In this document: piece by piece, positions 10,049 through 20,142 of the stretch
How positions within the stretch are numbered: the stretch's first letter is position 1
Layout: every line of letters begins with the position of its first letter
Assembly: GCA_038380435.1 (NCBI GenBank)
Contig: JAWZYU010000034.1
Location: 6,864,704 to 6,928,703, forward strand
DNA from: Ryuthela nishihirai
Taxonomy: Eukaryota; Arthropoda; Arachnida; Araneae; Heptathelidae
Direction of reading: 5' to 3'
Length of the DNA: 64,000 nt
Notes under the pieces: generated by a model
The model's database searches: none
Told to the model about the DNA's origin: nothing
What the model saw: only the letters and a program-made list of their open reading frames with translations
Program-made: the position numbers and the translations under genes

Positions 10049-10257
10049 AGAACCGTCAATGTAAACATGGGTAACTTTATCATAGTGAGAAGAGATTGAA
10101 GACTAGAGCCAGGTCTTGATATTGGCTAAGTCCAATTCACTCTTATGCCCAATAGAAGGGATGAAGCTACTGATCTTGATATCCGGAATCTTCCAAGGTG
10201 GCTGGTTTCGATAGAGACTTTTTCTTCCTGGCAATAGGGGGAAGGACGTGATTGTAG

Positions 10258-10261
10258 AAAT
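10258..10261. repeat. Target-site duplication of the Gypsy element (left)
   Basis: 'aaat' directly before the LTR. The same 4 bases follow the right LTR at 19434-19437. A 4-bp duplication is usual for Ty3/Gypsy integration. Confidence 0.75.
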
Positions 10262-11309
10262 TGCTGTGCACCCCACCTGCTCTCGGAGATAGGGTGGACA
10301 CAACTAGGGGAGAAGTTAGCTTGTAACTTCAATTCCCCAAAACGACGGTTAATTGCGTTGTGTATTTTTACTCTTTTAATTTCTCTTTTGACAAAGCCAG
10401 GTTCGTTTCCCGCTAACATTTAAAATGATAGACACTCCTAAGCGGCCGATCTCTTCCTCTCCTGTTAGGACATAATTCGACAGGACAAAGGGTTGCCAAG
10501 CAAACATTATTTTATTATTTTGATCTCATAACTAGACATAGAAAATCACACAATTCTACATAAATTATTGAATTCAGTCCTCTCCCTCTACTTGGTCGAA
10601 AAGTCCTTACTAGATGTGCAACAATTCATTTAAGCTAAGACTGTCTTTGGAGTCACTGTCCTGGCCAAAAACTCGGGCCAAAATGTTCGGAGCATTAAAA
10701 CCAAATGTTCGCTATGGGAGTTTCAGTGACGGCGGCTGAACACTGCATAATCAAAATAGGAGCCCATAGTTGATAGAATTTTTCCCTTACCTCCTTCCTT
10801 GTCCACTACTGTTGTTCTGTCCGTCGGGTCGCATCGTTGGCCATGCTTTTTGGCCTGTCCGCAACGCAGGCACAAGGCTTCCTGCAACACCGTAGTGTCT
10901 CGCAGCCGAAAACTTATACGTCTTACACGGAGAACGATAGTCGCACGAAGTAGAGGGAAGCTTGGTTGCTTCTCTCTCAGGAAGGCTCTCTTGGCCTTTG
11001 TTCTCGTCGCTACACCAATCGTCTTTCCTTAGGCGCGATGTGTTTTTCGCTGATTGGTCAACTGGGGAAGATCCAATGTAAGTGATCTCCCCCCCCCCTT
11101 TTCCCTCTCCGTGTTCCTTGGCGTGGGTCCGAAACGGAGGCGTCCTCCGCGCTCGCCGCTGCGGGGGAGGGGGTCAGGAGGTCACCTTGACCTTCGCTTG
11201 CGTGTCCTGCCGACTTTGCGAAATGGCGGCTGGCTCCACGGCCAGTGTTCTGGAACCTTCCGGCCTCCCAAAGTCGTGTCCACAGGAGGAATTCGCTGTG
11301 AGCACGACA
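10262..11309 (-). repeat. Gypsy 3' LTR
   Basis: On the plus strand it runs from 'tgctgtgcacc' to 'gtgagcacgaca'. It is nearly identical to 18387-19433. It contains a GC-rich, CpG-rich segment (about 10840-11300). Confidence 0.92.
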
Positions 11310-11311
11310 CA

Positions 11312-11324
11312 CCTATCCCCCTTT
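11312..11324 (-). other. Gypsy polypurine tract
   Basis: On the minus strand 'AAAGGGGGATAGG' lies two bases before the 3' LTR, the expected place for plus-strand DNA priming. Confidence 0.7.
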
Positions 11325-12400
11325 AGGGAGAGGGGGAGTCGGTGGGGGGGCACAGAAAGGCTCTTGGGGAGCTGGTCACTGCGTTCGGCTGTTCCGCCAA
11401 ATGGGTTGAACTCGGTACACACCACTTGAACATCTCGCACTTCTTGCGAACTATTGTGCACTTCACTAGTCACACTCGGATCACGGCACTGGTCGAAGGG
11501 CACATGGGTGGTTTGGGCACAGTGTAAACTCCCACGCGCCGAGAGTCCGGATCGCTTGGCTCGGGGAGGTCCTCCGGGGCCGTCTCTGTGGCTGGCCATT
11601 CCACCGGTGACTCCAGATCGGCACCATGAAAAGGAAAGGAGGGAAAAAAATCAACATTGGGTCTCCACATCTATACACATGTACAGGTCGCGTAGGTCGT
11701 CGCCGTGCCTACCGTCACGTGACTCCCAAACGCTCAAAATTCAATGTCTGCTCTTCTTCTCATAACCTCACAGTAGTCTATAGTTCAAGTTCTATTTCAG
11801 TAACTAACGTGTGATTATTCTATCCTACAACACTTCACAATTAGTTTACAATCCCATCTTACGAAACTCAAGATTGATTCATCAAACATCTAGTAATCAA
11901 TTAACATCTAGTAATCAATTCTACAACAATTCCTAATTAATTTGCAATCGATATTCCATTTCATTAATTTAACTCTGCATGTGTTAACTCGCTATGCTTC
12001 TTGAGTAGCTCACAATTCTATTCTATGAAACTCAAATCTAACTCCTCACACAATAAAATTCAATTCTACAACAACTTCTATCAGTTCCACAACAATTCCT
12101 AATTTAATTGTAATCGATATGTTACTCATGAAAACTCCAGTGTGCGTGGGCAACAAAAAAAAAGATTGTCGATGCCGAATTTGTCCGATGCCGCGGCTCT
12201 CGTAGTCCATGCCCGCGGGCCCAGGGGTGATGGGACGAGCGCCCCGGCATGACGTCATTTCTCCGGCCTGCGCTCCTATCCGATGCGTGGTGGTGGTGGT
12301 GGGGGGGTCGTCGATCACCACTCACGAATCCACCCAAAACGTCACCAATCCGCATGTAAGCCGGCTTTGCCACCGCGCGCGGGAGAAATCTCGCGATTTC
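11325..12400 (-). other. Gypsy 3' non-coding region
   Basis: About 1.1 kb between the pol stop and the polypurine tract. It is GC-rich at both ends with an AT-rich middle (11750-12160) in which 'acaacaattcctaatt' occurs twice (about 11922 and 12089). No env or other domain was seen. Confidence 0.6.
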
Positions 12401-15400
12401 TCACGCGAGCGTTCTCTTCCTGCTCAGATTCACTGCTCCTTTTCGCTTGACAGCCGGGGGGGGGGGGAGGTGAGTGATGGATGGCTGGCGTGGGTGTACT
12501 TGCCAAGTCGGAGACCTCGGTTGTCGGACCTGACCGGGGTGATCCGTCCCGCCGTTGGGCGCCGCGCTGCGAAGGCGTCCCTTCACAATGACATTTGCCC
12601 ATGAGGTGGAACTCGCCTCGTCAAGGTCGCCGTTCGTCGCTGTACTCAATGCTCTCAAGCGCCGCCTAACTCTTGGTGGCCGCTGTGGCAGCGGAGGCGG
12701 GGGCGTGGATCCAGTGTGTTTGTGGGTATCATAACAGGCCAATGTTTGTGAGGACTGGCTTGCTGCAGAGGCTGGAGACGGTATGACTCTCCCGTCTTGT
12801 CCGCGTGGTCGAAGCTCGTATTGGCTGGCTGCTGCAGCGCGTGGCGGCGGTAGGCTTGCTTCGGCAGGGCGCGCACGCGCGGCGGGCGCCGGACGGCCTG
12901 CGGTGTAATCCTGTGTAACTCGGGGGTTCGGTTCCCAATCGTCTTCTTCCGATTCGGGTTCAGGGAGGGGTCGTGATGGGGGCATCGGGGTTTCCGGTGT
13001 GGGTTCCTCTTGAACAGAAGGCTCGCCTAGTAGGTATGAGCGACGTTTCTGCAGCTTGGTAAGTCGATCAACGTGCACTGTCTCAATTTTGTGCGGGTTG
13101 GTGACCAAGGCGATCCTATAGTTTACCTCCGTGAGGCGTTGCAATACTCGCCATGGTCCTGTGGACATTCTCGATAACTTCTTGGTATTTCGGCGGGGGA
13201 CCCGTGGGCTATACAGAAACACTAGGTCACCGGGCCGAATTCCCTTATCCACAGCTATTTTCTTCCTCTGTTTTTCTTGATTAGCAGCTGCCGCTTCCAG
13301 ATTTGTCTTTACTAACTCATAGGCTTCGCTCAGCTTGTTGGTCAGTTGCTCGCCATAGCTCTCGGTGTCAGCGTAGGTCGGGGGCTTTCTCGCCTGCCAC
13401 AACTGGTAAGGCAGGACCACATCTCGGCCATAAAGTAAAAAGTAGGGGGTCTCATGGGTGGAACTGTGGGTGGCACTCCGATAAGCCATCAAAACAAATG
13501 GCAGATGCTCATCCCACACATCATTCTTGTCGGCCACCAGATGAGACAAGATGGAGGCTATGGACTGATTGAATTTTTCTACGAGGCCGTCGGAGCTCAG
13601 ATGATAGAAACTCGTATTCTGTTTTGTGACGCCTAGTCGGCTAAAAACCTCGGTCATCACGCGACCGGTAAAGTTTCGCCCGTTATCGCTGATAACGGTG
13701 GTGGGAATTCCGTGCTTAGGAATAAAGTCTTCCACAAATGCTCGGGCAATGGACTCTGCCGATTGGTCAGCCAGCGCGTAGACCTCTGGCCATTTGGTAA
13801 AATAATCCATAACCACTAGGGCATACTTCTTTCCTCGCTGAGTGAGGGGGAGGGGACCTAAAATGTCCATTCCTATCCGCTGAAAGGGGCGACTTGTGAG
13901 TGGGGCTCGAACCAGATTTCCCTTTTTCCTCTCTTGATAGCCTCTTCGCTGCAGACAAGATGTACATGTCTGGACGTAATTTCGAACATCTGCATACATG
14001 CCAGGCCAGTAATACTCCGACCTTACCCTCTGTAAGGTCTTATACTCTCCCAGGTGGCCTGAACATGGGTTGTCGTGGCATAATTCTAGTATCTGCCCAC
14101 GAAGACTGACGGGGATCGCTAATTGCTCCGTTGCTTCCCTGCGGGGGCTATGGCTTGCCGGGGGGGCCAAATGGTATAAGATACCTTCTCTCAGGTAAAA
14201 GGGCTCGGTAGCACTCGTGCGTGTATCGGGGGTCATACTCTCTAACATTTCGATAGTGCGCCTGAAAGTGGGGTCCTCCAGCTGTAGGTTCCTTAGATGG
14301 GCCAGATCGCCAAAGGGGTTCTGGGAGGGGGCCTCTCTCTCTAATGCCTGTATGTGACGGGACAGAGTGTCGGCGGGGACATTATGTTTCCCAGGCCGAT
14401 AAATGATATCAAAATCGTAGTCCTGTAGCGTCAAATTCCACTTGGCCAGTCTACTGGAGGGGTCCTTCAGCTTCAACAAATACGTGAGGGGGGCATGGTC
14501 AGATATGACCGTGAAACGTCGACCATACAAATATTGTTTAAAATGTGTGATGGCAAAACGTATGGCGAGGGCTTCCTTTTCAATCGTTGAGTAACGGATT
14601 TCCGGGGGCTTCAACTTCCGACTGGCATAGGCGACTGGATGACGGAGTCCGTCGTCCGTTTCCTGCTCGAGTACGCCGGCTACCGCGATGTCCGACGCAT
14701 CGGTCGACAGGAAAAACTTCCGTCCAAAGTCGGGATAAAGGAGAAGGGGTTCTGTCATTAACTTTCTCTTTAACACTTGAAACGCTTCCTCAGCTTCCGG
14801 GGACCAATTAAAACTAACGTCCTTCTTCACCAAATGAACTAAGGGGGCTGTGAGGTCGGCATATTGATCGATGAAACGTCGGTAGTAGCCTGTTAGGCCT
14901 AGGAAGGCTCGAACGTTGCGGACACTACGGGGGCGGGGAAAATCTTCGATGGCTTGGACGTTCCGCGGGTCCGGCTGGACCCCTTCTGCGGAAATCGAGT
15001 GTCCCAGGTACGTGAGGGATTCCTTTATGAATTGGCACTTCGCCGGCTTCAACTTTAAATTGTAGGCCCTTAGGCAGTCAAATACCCTCTGTAACCGTTC
15101 GGCGTGTTGTTCAAAGGTCTGGGAGGCCACCATTATGTCGTCGAGGTAGACGAGAACTTGCTCTTGTCGCATTCCCATTAGCACGTGGTCCAGTAAATGC
15201 TGGAAAGTAGCGGGACTGTTCTTCAGTCCAAATGGTAGGTAGTTAAATTCAAACAACCCTTTCCTGCTGATGAATGCCGTTTTCTCCACGTCACGTGGGT
15301 GAACGGGAACCTGCCAATAACCGGACACCATATCCAGCGAGCTAAAATATTTGGCGTGAGCTAGTTGGTCGATAATTTCGTTTGAGGGGGAGAGGGTACG

Positions 15401-15421
15401 AATCGGGGATTGTCTTCGCAT
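12401..15421 (-). CDS. pol: Gypsy pol: RT palm/thumb, RNase H and integrase
   Basis: A 1,006-codon open frame. Near the start is RT ('FSSLDMVSGYWQVPVHP', 'LPFGLKNSPATFQHLL', catalytic 'VYLDDIMVAS'). Around residue 230 is RNase H ('FFLSTDASDIAVAGVLEQE', 'IEKEALAI', 'VISDHAPLTYL'). Near residue 450 is the integrase zinc module (H-x4-H-x~30-C-x2-C: 'HDNPCSGHL' to 'CTSCLQRR'). The DDE core follows ('MDYFTKWPEVYA', 'VISDNGRNFTG', 'GLVEKFNQS'), then a GPY/F-type module ('GPWRVLQRLTEVNYRI') and a Pro-rich tail containing 'YELRPR'. These copy the RNA and integrate the DNA. The RT N-terminus lies in another frame upstream, so the frame is not intact overall. Confidence 0.92.
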   Translation of the reverse strand: MRRQSPIRTLSPSNEIIDQLAHAKYFSSLDMVSGYWQVPVHPRDVEKTAFISRKGLFEFNYLPFGLKNSPATFQHLLDHVLMGMRQEQVLVYLDDIMVASQTFEQHAERLQRVFDCLRAYNLKLKPAKCQFIKESLTYLGHSISAEGVQPDPRNVQAIEDFPRPRSVRNVRAFLGLTGYYRRFIDQYADLTAPLVHLVKKDVSFNWSPEAEEAFQVLKRKLMTEPLLLYPDFGRKFFLSTDASDIAVAGVLEQETDDGLRHPVAYASRKLKPPEIRYSTIEKEALAIRFAITHFKQYLYGRRFTVISDHAPLTYLLKLKDPSSRLAKWNLTLQDYDFDIIYRPGKHNVPADTLSRHIQALEREAPSQNPFGDLAHLRNLQLEDPTFRRTIEMLESMTPDTRTSATEPFYLREGILYHLAPPASHSPRREATEQLAIPVSLRGQILELCHDNPCSGHLGEYKTLQRVRSEYYWPGMYADVRNYVQTCTSCLQRRGYQERKKGNLVRAPLTSRPFQRIGMDILGPLPLTQRGKKYALVVMDYFTKWPEVYALADQSAESIARAFVEDFIPKHGIPTTVISDNGRNFTGRVMTEVFSRLGVTKQNTSFYHLSSDGLVEKFNQSIASILSHLVADKNDVWDEHLPFVLMAYRSATHSSTHETPYFLLYGRDVVLPYQLWQARKPPTYADTESYGEQLTNKLSEAYELVKTNLEAAAANQEKQRKKIAVDKGIRPGDLVFLYSPRVPRRNTKKLSRMSTGPWRVLQRLTEVNYRIALVTNPHKIETVHVDRLTKLQKRRSYLLGEPSVQEEPTPETPMPPSRPLPEPESEEDDWEPNPRVTQDYTAGRPAPAARARPAEASLPPPRAAAASQYELRPRGQDGRVIPSPASAASQSSQTLACYDTHKHTGSTPPPPLPQRPPRVRRRLRALSTATNGDLDEASSTSWANVIVKGRLRSAAPNGGTDHPGQVRQPRSPTWQVHPRQPSITHLPPPPAVKRKGAVNLSRKRTLA

Positions 15422-15740
15422 TAAGTGTCCTGTAGTCGACGCAGAATCTGTATGTGGAGTCTTTTTTCTTCACCAAAACAATGGGTGACGCAAAAGGAGA
15501 GGTGCTTTCTCTTATTATCCCTTGCTCTAACAACTCATCCACTTGTCGGTCCAATTCGCCCTGCAGCGCGAATGGCACCCTGTATGCCCGCTGTCTCACG
15601 GGGTGGTCGTCGGTTAGGTGGATTTCGTGGTACACGGCATCTGTGCCGGTCAACTCGCTGACATCTCTCGCAAACACATCTCTATTCCTCATCAACAGTT
15701 TCCCCAATTTCTTCTTCTCCTGTGGCCCAAGATGGTCCAA
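15342..15740 (-). pseudogene. pol: Gypsy RT N-terminal part, shifted frame
   Basis: 'LLMRNRDVFARDVSELTG', 'QVDELLEQGIIRESTSP', 'FASPIVLVKKKDSTYRFCVD' and 'YRTLNAKTIPDSYPLP' are the fingers region (motifs 1-2) of Gypsy RT. It runs into the long pol frame only after a single frameshift near 15375. Upstream, the frame differs from that of the protease because of the homopolymer at 15781. Confidence 0.85.
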
Positions 15741-16490
15741 CTGGAAATCCTCCAGGGACAGGGGCAGGTTTCTCCTCTTCGGGGGGGGGGGGGGGGGGGG
15801 GGGGGGGTACTAGGGGGCTCTATCTGTTCGGCGTCAAGTGCCTCCAGCCGGGCAATGCACATGCTCTTGTTCAGCCAAATGGGGGCCAAAGAGGTATTGG
15901 CGACCCGGACATTAAGCTGGCCGCTACCGTCCACACAGTTCACCGAACGAGCCACGTGCAGAGAACCGGTTTTCAGCCGGTCATATGGCTGAGCCAAGAT
16001 CGTGCAGCCTCGGAGCTGGGGGGCAGAACACTCGATGAGGGCTATGCGCTCGGCCCGGGGAGGGATGCAGAGCTTCCGCACGATGCGCCCTAAGTACGTG
16101 GGTGCAGGGGAGGGGGGTGAAGGTTGCTTCTGGGCGGGGTAGGTGGGCAATGTGAGGGGGGTGCTCCTAGGGTTCGATTCCTTGTCCTCTTTCCTTCGCA
16201 GTGTGCCCGAATGACAATCGATGACGAAGCGGTGCTTCTTGAGGATGTCATGTCCCATTATCATATCGTATCGTGGAGTGTCGATATCGAGGGCTACTAT
16301 CGGGTGCTCAAAACTAACCTCGTCGAATGTGAGGGTCACCATAAATCTGCCTAGCACCGGAAGGGGGTGTCCATCTACTGTTTCAATTGATGCTGAAGGG
16401 GGACCATTTTATGGAGAAACCGGCTCTTCAAGCGTTGGAAACACCGGCTATCCATGACGGACACAGTGGCGCCGGTATCGATGAGGGCCG
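15692..16490 (-). pseudogene. Gypsy aspartic protease and linker
   Basis: The catalytic 'ALIDTGATVSVMDS' reads on the minus strand at 16488-16447. After a frameshift near 16400 it continues as 'MLGRFMVTLTFDEVSF' and 'DMIMGHDILKKHRFVIDC', the flap and C-terminal hydrophobic (ILG-like) part of retropepsins. The protease cuts the Gag-Pol polyprotein. The frame then runs through a C27 tract (sense strand), read as a proline run. Confidence 0.8.
15781..15807 (+). repeat. G27 homopolymer inside the Gypsy pol region
   Basis: An uninterrupted run of 27 G on the plus strand (C on the element's sense strand) between protease and RT. The reading frame changes across it. Confidence 0.95.
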
Positions 16491-16811
16491 ACACCTCCGT
16501 GTCCTCCATGCGGCCGGACACAATCGGTGAATTTTCATCACTGCTTTGGATGGCACACGGCGCAATGCGGACGGCTAACGTTTCGAGGGGACTCTGGGAA
16601 GTGCATCCGGGGCTTCCCTCCCGTTCCAGTTTAAAGGAGCCGTAGGACGGTTGGCGGGCTCCATCTCCTCTCTGTGCTGGTCTCGGGTCTGCCGGGGGGG
16701 AGAGACAGGGGATCCATTGCTCCTCGTCCAGCGGGTTCTCCGGGAGGTCGCTTGATTACGGTTCTGGGGCCGGGCTCGCCGCGGTTAATATCGTGGGGCA
16801 AGGGGTGAAGC

Positions 16812-16853
16812 ACACTGACGGGCGTAATGTCCTATTCCACCTCACGCAAAACA
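16812..16853 (-). pseudogene. Gypsy Gag zinc knuckle with a stop at the second Cys
   Basis: Read on the minus strand from 16853, the codons give C-F-A-stop-G-G-I-G-H-Y-A-R-Q-C, an exact C-x2-C-x4-H-x4-C spacing with TGA at the second Cys position. This is the nucleic-acid-binding knuckle of Gag. It lies in a different frame from the upstream Gag reading frame. Confidence 0.7.
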
Positions 16854-17686
16854 CGTGACGCCCTGTTGATCTGCCCAGGGGGCTGCCGTGGCTGGGGCCA
16901 ACTGATGCGATTTCGTTCCTGTTGCCCTTCAATCTGCTGCATGCGCTCCCCCAAACGCACTATATCAGCCTGGATCTGGCACAGCGGAAGGGCTGCCAAC
17001 AGGTCCTGGAGCTGGGGTAGCGGGTTCGGCTCTGTGGGTCCTGTGGGCATTTCCTCGCCAAGCGTCCGTATGGCTGCCATTCGCCCCACGGCACGCTCGT
17101 TGCCTTCCTCCAAAATGGCCTTAGCCAAAGCTTCTTCAAAAGTGCTGGGGTTGTGTGACAGCACAAAACGTCTGAGCCGCGGGACCAGACCGGCCAAAAA
17201 TTGGGCAAGGCGCATCTGATTGCCTACTCCTTGTTCATCGTCGTCGTCTATGCTCCTCCCGGCGGTTCCTAAGAACTGATAGGCTCGGGTTCGAATGCGG
17301 GCAGCGTACTCTCTAACACTTTCGTCCGTGGCTTGCCGACAACTCGTAAACTCGTGCAAGCGAGTGGCTAACGGGGTCTCACTGTCAAATCTTTCTAATA
17401 CAGCCCTCTTGAAAGTACTAAAATCTTCTTCATTCCTCAGCTCTGGTGATTGATTGACAAACTCTGCGGCGGCTCCTCACAACTTCGAGCGGGCAATAAT
17501 GGCCATCTCGCTCGGCCGCCATCGTGCAATTTTTCCTACTCCCTCAACTTGTTCGAAAAAGGCTGCTGCAGTACGGCTGCTATCCCCCTCGTACGGGTTC
17601 ACTAAATTTACAAACCCCGCCAGGAGGGGTCCCGCCGTTAGGGACGGCTCCTGGATGGGTGGCGCACTCGTGTCCTGACTATCCAT
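16832..17686 (-). pseudogene. gag: Gypsy Gag, one internal stop
   Basis: It starts at 17686 with 'MDSQDTSAPPIQ'. The capsid-type retrotransposon Gag region follows: 'FFEQVEGVGKIARW', 'MAIIARSKL', then a TGA at 17474-17476 where the context suggests an original CGA (CpG decay), then 'GAAAEFVNQSPEL', 'FSTFKRAVLERFD', 'ESVREYAARIRTRAYQF' and 'LAQFLAGLVPRLRRFVL'. Both sides of the stop are in the same frame. The protein packages the element's RNA in virus-like particles. Confidence 0.85.
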
Positions 17687-18365
17687 GGCCTTCTATCGAG
17701 TAAAAAGTGTACTGAATGTTGTTATGATGTTCGAATTTATTGTATCCTCCGGAAGTGCAGGGAGGTGTAGTACATAAATGCAATTCTAAATGGTAACACA
17801 AACAGATTGTCACTCCTAGCTAATAAAAATACTGTAGTAGTCCCTAGTTGAAATCTCTCAAAAATCCTTCTATACAGCACTACTCCTGGGCCTAATCTAT
17901 TTTCTTAAAATTATAACCACACATAATTCCTTATGCACAATATTTTATGAACAACCAATAATATATTTTTTTTTTCACAGATGTCTCTGAAAATCCTGCC
18001 TAAAAACATATATGCCACTCTAACTAGTCAACAATTGTCTACTAGGTATACATCGTTTAGCACAGTACAATATTCCATTTTGAACACTGGCAGTTTCTAG
18101 CGCCGCCTGTCTTCACATAGCCATACATCATTTCATATTAAACGTTTCGGATTTTTCATCAACACTCCGCCATAACTTTCTATTTACAGTCATAATAACT
18201 TTCAATTCATAATCCTTAATAACTCTTGATTACTAATTTGCAGTGACCTTCCATTAATACTCCACATAATTTTCTATTAATAATTTTCAATGACTTTCAT
18301 TTACTCTGCCGCAATAATTTTCCAGGTTCGAACAATTCTGGTCTTGGCGACCAATTTGCTGTGGA
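17687..18365 (-). other. Gypsy 5' leader
   Basis: About 0.7 kb between the primer-binding site and the Gag start. It is AT-rich, unlike the coding part, and has no open frame. It would be the untranslated leader and packaging region. Confidence 0.65.
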
Positions 18366-18383
18366 TCCGTGGTCACGGCACCA
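18366..18383 (-). other. Gypsy primer-binding site
   Basis: On the minus strand 'TGGTGCCGTGACC' begins three bases after the 5' LTR. The leading TGG pairs with the CCA end of a host tRNA. I cannot name the tRNA with certainty. Confidence 0.75.
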
Positions 18384-18386
18384 ATT

Positions 18387-19433
18387 TGCTGTGCACCCCA
18401 CCTGCTCTCGGAGATAGGGTGGACACAACTAGGGGAGAAGTTAGCTTGTAACTTCAATTCCCCAAAACGACGGTTAATTGCGTTGTGTATTTTTACTCTT
18501 TTAATTTCTCTTTTGACAAAGCCAGGTTCGTTTCCCGCTAACATTTAAAATGATAGACACTCCTAAGCGGCCGATCTCTTCCTCTCCTGTTAGGACATAA
18601 TTCGACAGGACAAAGGGTTGCCAAGCAAACATTATTTTATTATTTTGATCTCATAACTAGACATAGAAAATCACACAATTCTACATAAATTATTGAATTC
18701 AGTCCTCTCCCTCTACTTGGTCGAAAAGTCCTTACTAGATGTGCAACAATTCATTTAAGCTAAGACTGTCTTTGGAGTCACTGTCCTGGCCAAAAACTCG
18801 GGCCAAAATGTTCGGAGCATTAAAACCAAATGTTCGCTATGGGAGTTTCAGTGACGGCGGCTGAACACTGCATAATCAAAATAGGAGCCCATAGTTGATA
18901 GAATTTTTCCCTTACCTCCTTCCTTGTCCACTACTGTTGTTCTGTCCGTCGGGTCGCATCGTTGGCCATGCTTTTTGGCCTGTCCGCAACGCAGGCACAA
19001 GGCTTCCTGCAACACCGTAGTGTCTCGCAGCCGAAAACTTATACGTCTTACACGGAGAACGATAGTCGCACGAAGTACAGGGAAGCTTGGTTGCTTCTCT
19101 CTCAGGAAGGCTCTCTTGGCCTTTGTTCTCGTTGCTACACCAATCGTCTTTCCTTAGGCGCGATGTGTTTTTCGCTGATTGGTCAACTGGGGAAGATCCA
19201 ATGTAAGTGATCCCCCCCCCCTTTTCCCTCTCCGTGTTCCTTGGCGTGGGTCCGAAACGGAGGCGTCCTCCGCGCTCGCCGCTGCGGGGGAGGGGGTCAG
19301 GAGGTCACCTTGACCTTCGCTTGCGTGTCCTGCCGACTTTGCGAAATGGCGGCTGGCTCCACGGCCAGTGTTCTGGAACCTTCCGGCCTCCCAAAAGTCG
19401 TGTCCACAGGAGGAATTCGCTGTGAGCACGACA
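18387..19433 (-). repeat. Gypsy 5' LTR
   Basis: Starts TG and ends CA on either strand. It matches 10262-11309 except for a few differences seen by eye (for example a G/C difference near 19078, a C/T near 19132, a C-run length near 19212 and an A-run length near 19393). It carries the element's promoter. Confidence 0.92.
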
Positions 19434-20090
19434 AAATCAGTGGCAAAAATCCAGATGGTTGAGTCAGGTCTGTCTTGGATCTTCATGAGAAGCTCATGGT
19501 TGTAGTGGAGAGTCTGGAGATGTGGCACAAGAGAGTTTTCTTCCTGTGGAGATGGAGGGGTATCTCATCAGCCTCAGGGGTGGGGATGGCTCAGTCAGTA
19601 GCGCACCAGGCTCATAATCTGTAGTTCCCAGGTTCGAGTCCCATTTGGGTCAGCATTGAGATTTATCTCCGCAAAATTCCCCGCCCTGCCCACAGTCAGT
19701 AGGGGACACCGATGGGCTTGGAAAGGCCGCTGTCCGTCGGATGGGACGTTAAGCCGTGGCCCCGTGTGTGGGAGAGCCATACCCTGTGCATGTTAAAGAA
19801 CACGCTGGAGGCCTTGACAGGAGGCTACCATCTGTCTCCCAACAGCTCTTCCAGTGGGTCCCCTCCCCCAACCTTCTCTGAGCCTTCGGGTCCATGTGTC
19901 CTGGCTATTTAGCCCATGGTGTGCAAAAAAGTGCCGCTCAGAGGTAAAACAACCCAACTCATCAGCCTCAGCGATCATGGAAGTGTTTCTGGTGTTACTC
20001 GAATAGTCCTGAGAAATTAGGCAGAATCCCAGACAGACAAGTAGAGAAGTTGTCAGGAAATTGCATCAGTCTTGTAAACAATTTAAAAGA
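19434..20090 (-). mobile_element. LINE fragment, 5' part, interrupted by a SINE
   Basis: It continues the fragment that stops at 10261. The minus strand reads 'HLQTLHYNHELLMKIQD' and 'TIWIFATDF' up to the Gypsy target site, and 'ISQDYSSNTRNTSMIAEADE' beyond the SINE at 19578-19957. It is cut by two insertions and ends near 20090. Confidence 0.55.
19578..19957 (+). mobile_element. SINE1, full length, with 14-bp target-site duplication
   Basis: Flanked by 'ctcatcagcctcag' at 19564-19577 and 19958-19971. The head has box A 'tggctcagtcagtagcgc', anticodon region 'ctcataatc' (CAT, Met) and box B 'ggttcgagtcc'. The middle contains 'gatgggacgttaagccgtgg' and 'gttaaagaacacgctgg'. It ends 'gaggtaaaacaacccaa' with no poly(A). 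This is the best reference copy in the window. Confidence 0.92.
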
Positions 20091-20142
20091 CTATATATGT
20101 AGCTTTGGTATATAATGATGTTTTATATCTACATTTAGTCCA

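Larger units (their letters stand above)
9240..10261 (-). mobile_element. LINE fragment with RNase H and C-terminal domain, 3' part
   Basis: The minus strand encodes an RNase H-like stretch ('IFSSFKCALQTLQMRDS', then 'IQLQWIH', then 'VDIPGNEPADQTAKEAH') and further on a Cys-rich tail ('CSPNCET...ETITHVLL'). This matches the order RT, RNase H, C-terminal zinc-like motif in Jockey/I-type LINEs. The sequence stops at 10261, where the Gypsy LTR begins, and resumes at 19434. Multiple stops make it inactive. Confidence 0.65.
10262..19433 (-). mobile_element. Complete Ty3/Gypsy LTR retrotransposon
   Basis: A 9,172-bp element on the minus strand. It has 1,048- and 1,047-bp LTRs that start TG and end CA, a primer-binding site, gag, protease, reverse transcriptase, RNase H, integrase and a polypurine tract, with AAAT on both sides. 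The LTRs differ at only about four places that I can see by eye, so the insertion looks recent. The reading frames nevertheless carry stops and shifts. No env-like frame is visible in the 1.1 kb between pol and the 3' LTR. It is inserted into the LINE at 9240-10261/19434-20090. Local GC content and CpG are much higher than in the host sequence. Confidence 0.92.

Noticed and set aside
11054..11765. Several overlapping frames on both strands in GC-rich DNA
   Set aside because: They are by-products of high GC in the Gypsy LTR and 3' region, repeated in part at 18900-19460, with no domain.
19578..19650. tRNA-Met gene
   Set aside because: It is the head of SINE1; the same sequence recurs in many diverged copies with the SINE body attached.
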